From Myxococcales bacterium (GTDB taxonomy: Bacteria; Myxococcota_A; Polyangia; Polyangiales; Polyangiaceae), in the NCBI GenBank assembly GCA_016794345.1, contig JAEUKE010000174.1, forward strand, positions 1 through 64,000: DNA of 64,000 nucleotides, written 5' to 3'. Made by a program: the position numbers and the translations under genes. The notes beneath the pieces are model-generated. The model did no database searches and was not told the origin of the DNA. It worked only from the letters and a program-made list of their open reading frames with translations. This document shows positions 25,170 to 36,477 of the stretch, piece by piece; within the stretch, counting starts at the first letter, position 1; the number at the start of each line of letters is the position of its first letter.

Positions 25170-26399
25170 CTACCCTCGCGTGATCGATCCGGCGAACAGG
25201 GCGCAGAGGGCGTCACCATCGTCGGGACGCTCGACAGCGGGCGCCAGACACCGCGCGACGAGCGCGCCCAGGGATGGCTGGGACTCTCCGAGCGCGTCGA
25301 GGGCATCCTCGAGGGCGCGGCCGTACCCGTACACGTCGTCCTTCGGCGAAGCGGGCGCGCCGGCCAACCGCTCGGGCGACAGGTAACCGGCGCTTCCTCC
25401 TCCTCCGTCTGCGCCGATCGCTCGAGCGATCCCGAAGTCGGCCAGGAGAGGCTCGCCCCTCGCCTTGAAGAGCACGTTCGCCGGCTTGACGTCCGAGTGG
25501 ACGAAGCCGGCTCGGTGGATGCGGCGCAGCGCCTCCGCGAGCGGGCGAGCCCAGCTCTCGACGGGCTCGAGCACGTCACGCCGGCCGGCGCGCAAGAGGT
25601 CCTTCAGGCTTCCGAGCGGCGCCCACTCGAGCGCGACCCAGCCGCGCTCCGGCGCGGCGTCGAGCACGTGCACCACGCCGCTGCCCGAGAGCCTCGACGC
25701 CAGGCGGATCTCGCGCTCGATCGCGCCGCGAGCGCCCGATTCGCCGTGGTAGACCTTGAAGGCCACGCGACGACCCAAGAGCTCGTCCGTCGCTTCGTAC
25801 ACGGCGCCGGCGCCGCCGCGCGCGACCTCGCGGAGGATCGTGAACGGGACCCCCGAAGGTGCCGCCGCCACCATCGTCGCCTCGTCGTGTTTGGCGGCGG
25901 GTCGCACGCGGAACCCAAGGGTAGAGGCCCATCGCTCGCGCCGCTCCATCGCTCCCGGCGTGTCGATCGCCTTGGCGAGGACCCGCTCCACCGCGCCGAG
26001 CGCGCGCGCGAGGTCACCGCTCGCAGCGTGCAGATCGGCTTGCATCATCAGGGCGGCTGACGAACGCGCGCCGGCGAGGATGTCGAGCGCCCGCGGCTCC
26101 TGGCCTCGAAGCACGAAGAGCTCCGCGACGGCGAGCCTGACCGAGTCCGCGAGCGGCTCCGGGCTCCCGACGATGGCGGCGAGGGCCTCGGTCTCTTCGG
26201 GCGTCCCCCGCACCCGCGCCAGGAGCTCGAGCGCGGCGGCTTCCCCTCCAGCGCCTCCGAACACGCGGCGGGGCTCGGCTGGAGCGGGCAGCGCCGGGGA
26301 CACCGGCGCTGCCTCGGCCGGCGCCGCTGGCGCCTCGGGCGCGGCCTCCTCCGCGTCGCGCCCGCCGAGGCGGTCCTTCAGGCGCTGCCAGAAGCTCAT
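25170..26399 (-). CDS. Ser/Thr protein kinase, soluble
   Basis: This 409-residue protein has an N-terminal Ala/Pro-rich region and a TPR-like helical part (about 50-160), then a kinase domain from about 185. It shows GGAGAVYEA for ATP binding, RVAFKVYH (K215), DFGIARAIG (321-323) and GYLSPERL. The catalytic loop reads HSDVKPANVL (301-310), that is HSD in place of HRD, so it is a non-RD kinase that need not be activated through its loop. It is coupled to the FHA gene upstream: the FHA stop overlaps this start by four bases (ATGA at 26396-26399). No membrane helix is seen. Confidence 0.88.
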   Translation of the reverse strand: MSFWQRLKDRLGGRDAEEAAPEAPAAPAEAAPVSPALPAPAEPRRVFGGAGGEAAALELLARVRGTPEETEALAAIVGSPEPLADSVRLAVAELFVLRGQEPRALDILAGARSSAALMMQADLHAASGDLARALGAVERVLAKAIDTPGAMERRERWASTLGFRVRPAAKHDEATMVAAAPSGVPFTILREVARGGAGAVYEATDELLGRRVAFKVYHGESGARGAIEREIRLASRLSGSGVVHVLDAAPERGWVALEWAPLGSLKDLLRAGRRDVLEPVESWARPLAEALRRIHRAGFVHSDVKPANVLFKARGEPLLADFGIARAIGADGGGGSAGYLSPERLAGAPASPKDDVYGYGRALEDALDALGESQPSLGALVARCLAPAVERPDDGDALCALFAGSITRG

Positions 26400-27574
26400 G
26401 TGGGCGTCGCCTCCACGACGAGCGAAGCCGGCCCGCCCCGCTCTCGCGAGACGCGGTCGCCGACCGCGAGCTCGATGCGCGCGGGGGCGACGAGGTCCGC
26501 GAGGAACGCCGGGGACGCTGCGGTGCTCTCGAGCACGACGAAGGTCTCGCCTTCCTCGCCGCGCTCCACATCGACGCTCCACCCGGCGACACGGAGCGGG
26601 CCAAGCGGCGCGCGGAACCGCTCTCCGGCGACCGAAATCATGACACCACCGTCCTGATGTGGCTCGACGCGGCAGGGCAGGTCCGAGCCGAGGACGAGCG
26701 AGACCCCCTCGCCGACGGGCACGGGCCCGGCGAGGCGCGCGCCCGCCAGGAACGTCCCGTTGCGGGTGCCGAGGTCCTCCACGACGGCGCCCGCCGGGTC
26801 GCTGCGGACCGCGACGTGCTCGCGGCTGACCGAGCGCGAGGCGACCACGACGGTCGCCTCGCCGCGCCCGATCGTCACCCGGCCTCCGAACGCGACGAGC
26901 GTGGGCTCGCCGTCGATCGAGAAGGCACACGTCGGGCCCCGCACCAGGCGATGCCGGATGACGCGGACCAGGTCCTCCAGGCGCTCGTCCGGTCCGGCGC
27001 GCAAGGCGCCTTCGGCGACGCGGAGCGCGGCGCGGCGCTCGCCGCCGCGATCGAGGTCGGCGGCTCGACGGATCGCGAGGGTGCGGTCTTGCTCGACCTT
27101 CGAGGCCGCCGCGTCGCTGCGCAGCCTCTCTTCGAGCTTGTCGATCGCGCCCGCCGCGGTGAGGGCGCGCACCTCGCCCTCCGTGTCGCCGATCGCGCGG
27201 TAGGCCTCGGCCGCGAGCTCGTGCTCGCCCGCTCCCTCGAGATCTCCCGCCGCTCGCAAGAGCTCGCTCCGAGCGAGCGTCCCGTGCGATCGCACCAGAT
27301 CGTAAGCGAGCCTCGCCTTGCGAGCCCGGGCCATCCGCGCGAGCTCTGGGTCCGCGGCCGTCGCGGCGGCCTGCTCGAAGAGCGCGACGCGACGCTCCAG
27401 GCTGGGCTCGGCGTCGGCCCTGAGCAGCAGCACGCGAGCCGCTTCGTCCGGCACCTCCGCCTCCAGGTAGGCGCGCGCGGCCCCCGCCAGATCCCCCGAC
27501 GTCTCGAGCTTCTTGGCAGCTCGAGCGCGGTACCCGTCTTTCCCGAGGCCGCGGATCCGGTCCCAGAGGCCCAT
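26396..27574 (-). CDS. FHA-domain protein with TPR-like N-terminus
   Basis: This 392-residue protein has a helical TPR-like region (about 10-210) followed by an FHA domain at about 220-300: VTIGRGEATVVVASRSVSREHVAVRS and DLGTRNGTFLAG contain the conserved Gly-Arg, Ser-x-x-His and Asn-Gly. The last 90 residues form another beta-rich region. FHA domains bind phosphothreonine, so this is expected to be the partner or substrate of the kinase encoded next in the same coupled operon. AGGAAGG precedes the start at 27574. The gene is divergent from pilB. Confidence 0.88.
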   Translation of the reverse strand: MGLWDRIRGLGKDGYRARAAKKLETSGDLAGAARAYLEAEVPDEAARVLLLRADAEPSLERRVALFEQAAATAADPELARMARARKARLAYDLVRSHGTLARSELLRAAGDLEGAGEHELAAEAYRAIGDTEGEVRALTAAGAIDKLEERLRSDAAASKVEQDRTLAIRRAADLDRGGERRAALRVAEGALRAGPDERLEDLVRVIRHRLVRGPTCAFSIDGEPTLVAFGGRVTIGRGEATVVVASRSVSREHVAVRSDPAGAVVEDLGTRNGTFLAGARLAGPVPVGEGVSLVLGSDLPCRVEPHQDGGVMISVAGERFRAPLGPLRVAGWSVDVERGEEGETFVVLESTAASPAFLADLVAPARIELAVGDRVSRERGGPASLVVEATPT

Positions 27575-27656
27575 GACCTTCCTAGAGTGTGCGAAAGCAC
27601 CCTACTCCGGCAAGCCGTTGACTGTGTGCGCCCGGGCATCGGACGATGAGCGCAGC

Positions 27657-29360
<1,704 letters not shown>

Positions 29361-29430
29361 GCGAACGTGCGATCGAGGAAGTGAGGGTGGGCAGAAGATT
29401 CCGATGACGAACTTGTTATTGCCGCATCTC

Positions 29431-29468
29431 CCTCACCCCCCGGCCCCCTCTCCTCGAGGGAGAGGGGG
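29431..29468. repeat. Dispersed palindromic repeat, copy C, over the pilT ribosome site
   Basis: CTCACCCCCCGG is followed by a perfect 10-bp stem CCCCCTCTCC/GGAGAGGGGG with loop TCGA (plus one G). The right arm runs directly into GGGGAG, about 7 bases before the pilT ATG at 29478, so the hairpin can hide the Shine-Dalgarno sequence. Confidence 0.75.
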
Positions 29469-29477
29469 AGAAGAGCC

Positions 29478-30575
<1,098 letters not shown>

Positions 30576-30747
30576 TCGATCAGCGAGCCCACGGGCGCGA
30601 CCCGTGCGCAGAAAGCACTGCGCACATTCCCTCGACTGACCGCTTTTGCCGGTCTGGACAGCCTGTGGAGCGCCCCTCGTACAAGATCGATTTCCTTGAG
30701 GAATTCGGCGAGCAAAAAGAAAAGATGATCCCGTAACTGCACCGAAT

Positions 30748-30776
30748 TTGACTGGCTCTCACACGTTCAGTAGCCT
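30748..30776 (+). promoter_or_regulatory. lexA promoter with a candidate SOS half-site
   Basis: TTGACT and TAGCCT lie 17 bases apart, with the expected start near 30783. Between the two boxes, at 30765-30770, lies GTTCAG, the conserved half of the LexA site described for Myxococcus. The other half does not match well, so the operator is incomplete or degenerate. Autoregulation of lexA from this site is inferred. Confidence 0.45.
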
Positions 30777-30785
30777 TGGCGGACC

Positions 30786-31460
30786 ATGCAGGGGCTCACC
30801 GACCGCCAGCAGCAAGTCCTCAAGTACATCCGCGACTCGATCACCACGCGAGGCTATCCGCCCACGCTCCGGGAGATCGGCGCTCACATGGGGATTCGAT
30901 CCACGAACGGGGTGAACGACCACCTCCGCGCGCTCGAGCGGAAGGGCTACCTCACGCGCGAGGACATGAAGAGCCGAGCGCTTCGGCCAATCAACCTGCC
31001 CGCAGGTCTCGACGCCGAGCCCGGCAACGACACCGGCACGGACGTGCGCGCCGCCAACGACGACTCGAGCATGGTGGAGATCCCGCTCCTCGGCCGCATC
31101 GCCGCGGGTGCCCCCATCCTCGCCCAAGAGAACGTCGAGGAGACGCTGCGCATCGACCGCGACATGGTCCGTGGCGGCCGGGACGTGTTCGCGCTCCGGG
31201 TCCAGGGCGACTCGATGATCGACGCGGGCATCTTCTCCGGCGACACGATCTTCGTCCGCAAGCAGACGACGGCCGCGCGTGGCGAGATCGTCTGCGCCCT
31301 CATCGGGGACGAGGCCACGGTGAAGTACTACTTCCCCGAGAAGGACTACGTGCGGTTCCAACCCGCGAACGGGTCGATGGCCCCCATCCTCGTCCGCGCC
31401 TCCGACTTCAAGCCGACGATGTTGCTCGGCGTCGTGGTCGGCGTGTTCCGACGTCTGTAG
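30786..31460 (+). CDS. lexA: LexA repressor
   Basis: This 224-residue protein has the N-terminal winged HTH (MQGLTDRQQQVLKYIRD, PPTLREIGAHMGIRSTNGVNDHL), the self-cleavage site (A107-G108), the catalytic serine in GDSMIDAG (S143) and lysine in EATVKYYF (K180). It represses DNA-damage genes until RecA promotes its cleavage. The linker between domains is a little longer than in E. coli. It is transcribed alone after pilT, 210 bases on. Confidence 0.95.
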   Translation: MQGLTDRQQQVLKYIRDSITTRGYPPTLREIGAHMGIRSTNGVNDHLRALERKGYLTREDMKSRALRPINLPAGLDAEPGNDTGTDVRAANDDSSMVEIPLLGRIAAGAPILAQENVEETLRIDRDMVRGGRDVFALRVQGDSMIDAGIFSGDTIFVRKQTTAARGEIVCALIGDEATVKYYFPEKDYVRFQPANGSMAPILVRASDFKPTMLLGVVVGVFRRL

Positions 31461-31569
31461 CTGTAAGTCCTATTGCAGTCAGGGGCGAAAACTTGTAGCT
31501 CTGCCGGGGCCGAACCGCTGCCGTCGCGTGACGAGCCGGTTCAGCCCCGTCGCGCCCCGGAGGAAGCTC

Positions 31570-33321
31570 GTGGCTTCGAGACCTCAGAAGATCTGGATAA
31601 CGCTCACCCTCGTCGCCACCACGCTGCTCGGCTCGCAGTACGCTGACGCCGCCGGCAAGAAGGACAAGGAAGCGAGCAAGCTCGTCACCCAAGCGCTCGA
31701 CGAGGACTACCTCAACCTCGACTTCGAAAAGGCCGAGGCCAACCTGAAGAAGGCGCTGAAGACCTGCGGGAAGGACCAGTGCTCCCCCGAGGTCGTCGGC
31801 AAGATCCACGTCGCCCTGGCGACGGTGCACGGCGTCGGCCAGAAGAAGCTCGACGCGGCGAAAGAGGATCTCGTCAACGCGCTCAAGGCGGACCCGAACG
31901 CCAAGCTGATCGAAGGTCTGAACCCGCCCGAGCTCGAGGCGAAGTACAAAGAGGCCAAGGCCGAGGCGGGCGGCTCCGGTGAAGGCGGCGAAGGTGGCGA
32001 GGGCGGTGAGGGTGGCGAAGGCGGAAAGGGCGAAGGCGGCGAGAAGCCTGCTGGTCCCTCCGGTGACTTCAACCACACGCCCCCCGAAGAGCAGGCGGTC
32101 AACACGCCGGTTCCCGTGTTCGCGGAGATCCCCGATGAGCTCGGCGCCGAGAAAGTCATCGTGCGCTTCAAGCCTTACGGCGGCTCGAAGTGGGAGTCGC
32201 TGAACCTCGAGAAGATGGATGGCGGCTTCGGCGGCGTCATCCCCTGCGACGCGGTCACCACCACGGGCGAGCTGAAGTACTACATCATCGGGACCGATGC
32301 CGGCGGAACGCCGGTGGCCACCGCGGGCTCACTGAAGAACCCGTTCAAGGTCCGCATCAAGAACAAGATCAGCGGCGAGAAGCCCAGCTTGCCCGGGCAA
32401 GACCCGCCCAAGAAGTGCGTCATCGCATCGGACTGCCCGCCAGGCCTCCCCGGCTGCAAGGGCGACACCGCTCGCGGCGACAAGGAAGAGGGCCGCAGCT
32501 GCGACGCGACGAGCGAGTGCATGTCGGGCCTCGTCTGCCTCAACGGCGTCTGCACGCCGGGCGGCGAGGAGGACCCCTCGAAGGCTGGCGACAAACCTTG
32601 GAGCACCAAGGGAGCGCACCACTACATCAGCCTCGGTGGGCAGATCGACCTCGCGTACATCGGCTCGGCGGAGGACGTCTGCTCCAAGGGCAGCAGCGCC
32701 ACCTACGTCTGCACGAAGGACGGCACCGACGACCAGTTCTACGGAACTCCCGGTGACGTGAAGGGCACCAACGGCATCAGCGGCGGGCTCGCGCTCGGCG
32801 GTGCCCGCATCCTCCTCGGCTACGACTACGAGTTCGACTTCGACTCGGTCGGCCTCGGCATCGGCGCCCGGGTCGGCTACGCCTTCGGCGGTCCGCAGCT
32901 CTCGGACGCCGGACCCAACGAAGAGAAGGGCGACGATCCGAAATTCCCGAAGGGCAACTCGTTCCTCCCGTTCCACGGCGAGGGTCGCGTGCAGCTCCGC
33001 TTCATGAACCCGTCGATGCAGGGAGGCGACTTCGCGCCCCACGCCTTCATCGGCTTCGGCGGCGGGCAGGTGAACGCGAGCGTCCCCGTGACGGTCTGCA
33101 ACACCACCGCGACCGATCCGGGCGACAACGCGAAGTGCCCGGGTGAGACAAAGGTCAACGCCTACCAGCTCACCGGCCTCACCTTCGCGAGCTTCGGCGG
33201 CGGCGCGACCTACATGTTCGTCGACAACTTCGGTCTCTCTGCCGACATCAAGTTCATGGTGCTCTTCCCGACGGTCGGCTTCGTGATCGCGCCGTCGATC
33301 AGCCCCGTCGTCGCGTTCTAG
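31570..33321 (+). CDS. Exported protein: TPR-like head, Gly/Glu repeat, beta-rich C-terminus
   Basis: This 583-residue protein begins with GTG at 31570, 6 bases after GGAGGA; this start gives a clean signal peptide ending ...LLGSQYADAA. Residues 30-140 are helical and TPR-like, then a run of GEGGEGGE repeats (about 137-157), then a domain with paired cysteines (CVIASDCPPGLPGC, CDATSECMSGLVCLNGVC) and a C-terminal half with alternating strands ending in a hydrophobic segment, suggesting an outer-membrane beta-barrel. Unknown function. The 15 codons before 31570 are open but have no ribosome site. Confidence 0.82.
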   Translation: MASRPQKIWITLTLVATTLLGSQYADAAGKKDKEASKLVTQALDEDYLNLDFEKAEANLKKALKTCGKDQCSPEVVGKIHVALATVHGVGQKKLDAAKEDLVNALKADPNAKLIEGLNPPELEAKYKEAKAEAGGSGEGGEGGEGGEGGEGGKGEGGEKPAGPSGDFNHTPPEEQAVNTPVPVFAEIPDELGAEKVIVRFKPYGGSKWESLNLEKMDGGFGGVIPCDAVTTTGELKYYIIGTDAGGTPVATAGSLKNPFKVRIKNKISGEKPSLPGQDPPKKCVIASDCPPGLPGCKGDTARGDKEEGRSCDATSECMSGLVCLNGVCTPGGEEDPSKAGDKPWSTKGAHHYISLGGQIDLAYIGSAEDVCSKGSSATYVCTKDGTDDQFYGTPGDVKGTNGISGGLALGGARILLGYDYEFDFDSVGLGIGARVGYAFGGPQLSDAGPNEEKGDDPKFPKGNSFLPFHGEGRVQLRFMNPSMQGGDFAPHAFIGFGGGQVNASVPVTVCNTTATDPGDNAKCPGETKVNAYQLTGLTFASFGGGATYMFVDNFGLSADIKFMVLFPTVGFVIAPSISPVVAF

Positions 33322-33417
33322 CAATCTGCTGACAAAGGCGAGACGCCGGCTGGTGCTCGAGGCCGCGGAAGCGGGTTCTACGGACGCCGACGACGCCCTA
33401 TCCAGCCAGCACCGCCC

Positions 33418-33864
33418 TCAGCCGGCGTCGAACGCCTGCGCCCCAAGCAACTGAAACAGGGCAAAGAGGCTCCCCTGCTCCTGGTGCTCGAATCGAACGC
33501 CGGCGCGCGCCGGGCGGTCGGGCATGGCCTTGCGCGCCCACGCTATGCGGGCTCGAAGCACGAGAGGGTCCCAGAGGCTCGGCGCCGTGACCTCCACGAT
33601 CAGGGTGGCTTCCACCCGAAAGAGCGCCGACTCCACCGGGGAAAATGGCGGTAGCTCCAGGCAAGCGCCGCCCAACCCGAGGTTCCGGATGCGCGCCTCC
33701 TCGAGGATGGTTCGGTACTCGTCACGCACGCTGGCCGGAAGGTTCACGTTCCTTCGGCCGTGCGCCCTGAAGTGATCCCGGACTCGCATCGATGGGGGGA
33801 AAGGCGCGGTCTCGCGCGGCGCTCCCATCGTGGGAACAATCGGCGGACCGTCCTGACGCAACAT
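33418..33864 (-). CDS. PilZ-domain protein
   Basis: This 148-residue protein shows the PilZ pattern: RAHGRRNVNLPASV at the N-terminal end of the domain, IRNLGLGGACLEL (NxGxGG type) and WARKAMPDRPARAGVRF near the end. The Arg-rich motif deviates from RxxxR, so c-di-GMP binding is not certain. The start is ambiguous: 33864 is used, but ATGs at 33828 and 33789 remain possible, and a 15-bp palindrome lies just 8 bases from 33864. A very long open frame extends upstream on this strand but is a shadow of other genes. Confidence 0.75.
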   Translation of the reverse strand: MLRQDGPPIVPTMGAPRETAPFPPSMRVRDHFRAHGRRNVNLPASVRDEYRTILEEARIRNLGLGGACLELPPFSPVESALFRVEATLIVEVTAPSLWDPLVLRARIAWARKAMPDRPARAGVRFEHQEQGSLFALFQLLGAQAFDAG

Positions 33865-33871
33865 GGCTACT

Positions 33872-33886
33872 TTACCTGGCAGGTAA
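33872..33886. promoter_or_regulatory. Palindromic operator candidate between two PilZ genes
   Basis: TTACCTGGCAGGTAA is a perfect dyad: seven-base arms around one central base. It lies in the 87 bases between divergent PilZ genes and is 8 bases from the left gene's proposed start. No other copy was noticed in the window. A repressor could control both genes; the protein is unknown. Confidence 0.5.
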
Positions 33887-33951
33887 CCGCCAAGTACCAT
33901 CGATGCTACCTCGGCTTCGCCCCTTCGCGGCGAAGAGGTATCGGAGACCGG

Positions 33952-35358
33952 ATGGCTCAGGACACTCGCAAGGACCCGCGCGCCAAAGTGCTCAGCATGA
34001 CCGTGCGCTACAAGAGCGCAACAGTCGATGAGTTCATCGAGCATCACGCTCAGGACGTGAGCCGCGGGGGTATCTACATCAAGACGCCTTCGCCCTTTCC
34101 GCCTGGCACCCTTCTCAAATTCGAGATTCGAATCGCCGACGAGCAATCGGTGCTCGCCGGTGTCGGCCGGGTCGTATGGAAGCGCGAGCCCGACCAGGCC
34201 GCGCCCGAGTCGCCCGCAGGCATGGGCGTGAAGTTCATCAAGATCGACGACAAATCGAAGGGCGTGATCACGCGGCTCGTCGAGAAACAAGGCGGCAAGC
34301 CGAGCACCTTCGATCGCGGCGCAGACGGCGCCGGCAACGGTGCCGAGAGCGTGCCCCCGGAGGCCGCCGCAAAGGAGCCGGTCCGCGCCGCGGTGAAGAC
34401 GGAGAAGCGCGCCTCGACGATGTTGGGCCTGGGCGCGATCGGTGCGCCCGAGAAGGCGCCGCCGCCCGCTCCCCCACCCCCGACCGACGACGCAGGGGAT
34501 GGCGGGTTCTTCCCGAAGGCCGCGGCCGGCGAGGCCGACATGCGGCCGCCGGAGGAGCGCACCGTGATGAAGCAGGCTGCGGAGCTGCTCCAGCAGGCGC
34601 TCAACGAGGCGGGCGGGACGCTCGACGAGATCGGCGCGCCCGAGCCGAAGAAGGCCAAGGAGCCGGAGCCCAAGCCCGAGCCCAAGGAAGAGGTCGTCGA
34701 GGAGAAGCCGATCGCCAAGGGGGAGGCGAAGCCCGAGCCCGAGGCCAAGAAGGCGGACGCGGAGCCGAAGCCGAAGCCCGAGCCCAAGCCCGAAGCGAAG
34801 CCCGTCGCCAAGGCGGAGCCCAAGCCCGAGCCCAAGAAGGTCGACTCCGTTCGCCCTGCGTCGGCTCGAGAGCCCGTCTCTGCGAAGATCGAAGCGGAAG
34901 AGGAGTCGAAGGGCAGCGGCAAGATCGTCCTCTTGCTCCTCGCCGCGGCGGTCGTCGCCGGCGTCGGCTACTTCCTCTTGAAGGGCCCCGAGCAGCCCAC
35001 CACCGAGCCGAGCGCCAAGCCCACGGCGGCTCCCACGACCGCCGTCACGGCGACGCCGACGCAGACCGCCACGGCTGCGCAGACGGCCGCCACGACCGCC
35101 GCGCCCGCAACGTCGACGGCCCCGACGGCAGAGCCGACGGCCGAGCCCACCGCGGAGCCCAAGCCCACGGCCGAGCCCAAGGCGACGGCGGAGCCCAAGC
35201 CCACCGCGGAGCCCAAGCCCACGGCCCCGCCGACGCCCAAGCCGACGCAAGAGAAGCCGCCGACGCCGCCGCCGACGCCCAAGCCGACGCAAGAGAAGCC
35301 GCCGACACCGCCGCCGACGCCCAAGCCGACGAGCGGGGGCGACGACATCTACGGCTGA
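33952..35358 (+). CDS. PilZ-domain membrane protein with long Pro/Lys/Glu tail
   Basis: This 468-residue protein has an N-terminal PilZ domain (about 1-115) with DTRKDPRAKVLSMTVRY and DVSRGGIYI, of the myxobacterial TIGR02266-like type. A low-complexity region rich in EPKPEPK follows, then one transmembrane helix near 320-340 (IVLLLLAAAVVAGVGYFLL). The tail carries repeated units such as AEPKPT and PTPKPTQEKPPTPP. The domain should be cytoplasmic and the tail outside, where such repeats may span the wall. GGAGACC precedes the ATG. Confidence 0.85.
   Translation: MAQDTRKDPRAKVLSMTVRYKSATVDEFIEHHAQDVSRGGIYIKTPSPFPPGTLLKFEIRIADEQSVLAGVGRVVWKREPDQAAPESPAGMGVKFIKIDDKSKGVITRLVEKQGGKPSTFDRGADGAGNGAESVPPEAAAKEPVRAAVKTEKRASTMLGLGAIGAPEKAPPPAPPPPTDDAGDGGFFPKAAAGEADMRPPEERTVMKQAAELLQQALNEAGGTLDEIGAPEPKKAKEPEPKPEPKEEVVEEKPIAKGEAKPEPEAKKADAEPKPKPEPKPEAKPVAKAEPKPEPKKVDSVRPASAREPVSAKIEAEEESKGSGKIVLLLLAAAVVAGVGYFLLKGPEQPTTEPSAKPTAAPTTAVTATPTQTATAAQTAATTAAPATSTAPTAEPTAEPTAEPKPTAEPKATAEPKPTAEPKPTAPPTPKPTQEKPPTPPPTPKPTQEKPPTPPPTPKPTSGGDDIYG
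35240..35334. repeat. Tandem 42-bp repeat in the PilZ protein tail
   Basis: About two and a quarter copies of a 42-base unit encode the 14-residue motif around PTPKPTQEKPPTPP. The copies differ by a single base in the compared stretch, so length variation between strains is likely. Confidence 0.75.
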
Positions 35359-35388
35359 GATCGACCACGAGAAAGGAAGAGGCCCGCG

Positions 35389-36297
35389 ATGATGCTCAAG
35401 TCGCTCGACAAAGCGCCTGGGCTCGCGGGCCTCGGCCTTTTTTGTGTGGTGGGCGCCGTGGCCGTCCTCCCCCTCCTGCGTGATCCCCAGGTCGTGACCG
35501 CGATCGAGCAGGCGGACGCCTCCCCTTCGTCGAGCGCGGTCGCGCCCGAGACCGACGCCCCGAAGCGCGCGAGCACGGCGGCGTCGGCCGATCCCAGCGC
35601 GAGCGCGAGCGCGAGCGCCACGCCCACCGCGCCGTCGCTCCTGCCCGGAGACGTCGCGCCGAACGAGGAGCTCGACCGCGCGAGCACGGTCGACGCCCTC
35701 CGCGCGCTGGCGGAGAAATACCCCAAAGACCCGAAGCTCCTCACCAAGCTCGCGAAGGCGCTCAGCGCCGGCAAGAACGGACTTCATGACGCAGTTGTCA
35801 TGTCGAGACGCATCTTCGAGCTGAACCCGAAAGCGACGACCGATCCGGAGCTGCAGATGATCGTCAAGCGCGGGGCGAGCGGGCAGCCGGCGACGAGCGA
35901 TCTCGCGCTCGACATCATGGCGTCGTCGATGGGCAGCACCGGCCCCGATCTGCTGTTCGAGATCTCCCTCGCGCGGGGCGTATCCGCGAACGTGCGAACG
36001 CGAGCCACCGACCTCACACGGACGGAGGCGGTGAGAAAGCTCGTCACGCCCGCGTTGCGTGTCGCGCTCGATCTCCGCGACGTGGGCGGCTGCGAGCGCC
36101 AGAAGCTCTTCGCCGACGCGGAGAAGCTGGGCGACGCCCGGTCGCTCCAGTACCTCACGCCGCTCCAGTCGAAGAAGGGCTGCGGCCTGTTCCGCCTGAG
36201 CGACTGCTACGCGTGCCTGGGCAACCGCATGGCCCTCGGCAAGGCCGTCAGCGCCATCCAGGCGCGCGTGAAGCAACAAGCCCCCGTCCACCGCTAG
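35389..36297 (+). CDS. Membrane-anchored protein of unknown function
   Basis: This 302-residue protein has one N-terminal transmembrane helix (about 10-30, LAGLGLFCVVGAVAVLPLL), then a Ser/Ala-rich segment, then a helical domain from about 90 that reads like TPR/HEAT-type repeats (DALRALAEKYPKDPKLLTKLAKAL). The end carries cysteine-containing motifs (GCERQK, KKGCGLFRLSDCYACLGN). It follows the PilZ membrane gene by 30 bases and is likely in the same operon. Confidence 0.75.
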   Translation: MMLKSLDKAPGLAGLGLFCVVGAVAVLPLLRDPQVVTAIEQADASPSSSAVAPETDAPKRASTAASADPSASASASATPTAPSLLPGDVAPNEELDRASTVDALRALAEKYPKDPKLLTKLAKALSAGKNGLHDAVVMSRRIFELNPKATTDPELQMIVKRGASGQPATSDLALDIMASSMGSTGPDLLFEISLARGVSANVRTRATDLTRTEAVRKLVTPALRVALDLRDVGGCERQKLFADAEKLGDARSLQYLTPLQSKKGCGLFRLSDCYACLGNRMALGKAVSAIQARVKQQAPVHR

Positions 36298-36360
36298 CAT
36301 CGAGCGGGGGGGGCCCGCTCGCTCAAATAGCATCGAGCGGGGTTGGGGCCCCGCTCGGCA
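36298..36360 (-). repeat. Two-unit hairpin repeat downstream of tRNA-Val(CAC)
   Basis: Read on the minus strand, just after the tRNA 3' end, two units follow: GAGCGGGG then CCCCAA then CCCCGCTCGATGC, with TATTT after it, and GAGCGGG, a C-run, CCCGCTCGATGC. The same unit appears after the other tRNA-Val at 53298. Each unit forms a stable stem. The first is followed by a T-rich stretch, the second is not. Confidence 0.8.
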
Positions 36361-36368
36361 ACTTCGTC

Positions 36369-36443
36369 TGGTGGGCGCAGCAGGGTTCGAACCTGCGACT
36401 TCGACCGTGTGAAGGTCGCACTCTACCGCTGAGTTATGCGCCC
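36369..36443 (-). tRNA. tRNA-Val (anticodon CAC)
   Basis: Read on the minus strand, the cloverleaf is GGGCGCA acceptor, D arm with AGCGGTA, anticodon stem CGACC with loop TTCACAC (anticodon CAC), T arm with GTTCGAA, and a genome-encoded CCA end. It decodes GUG. All four stems pair. A sigma70-type promoter lies 12 bases upstream. Confidence 0.95.
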
Positions 36444-36451
36444 GAACGAGA

Positions 36452-36477
36452 CCCGTTGTTACCCGAAGGACAACGGG
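36452..36477 (-). terminator. Hairpin between aminotransferase stop and tRNA-Val
   Basis: CCCGTTGT and ACAACGGG form a perfect 8-bp stem with a 10-base loop, 20 bases after the aminotransferase stop (minus strand), with TCTCGTTC after it. It overlaps the tRNA promoter, so termination and new initiation may be linked. Confidence 0.5.
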
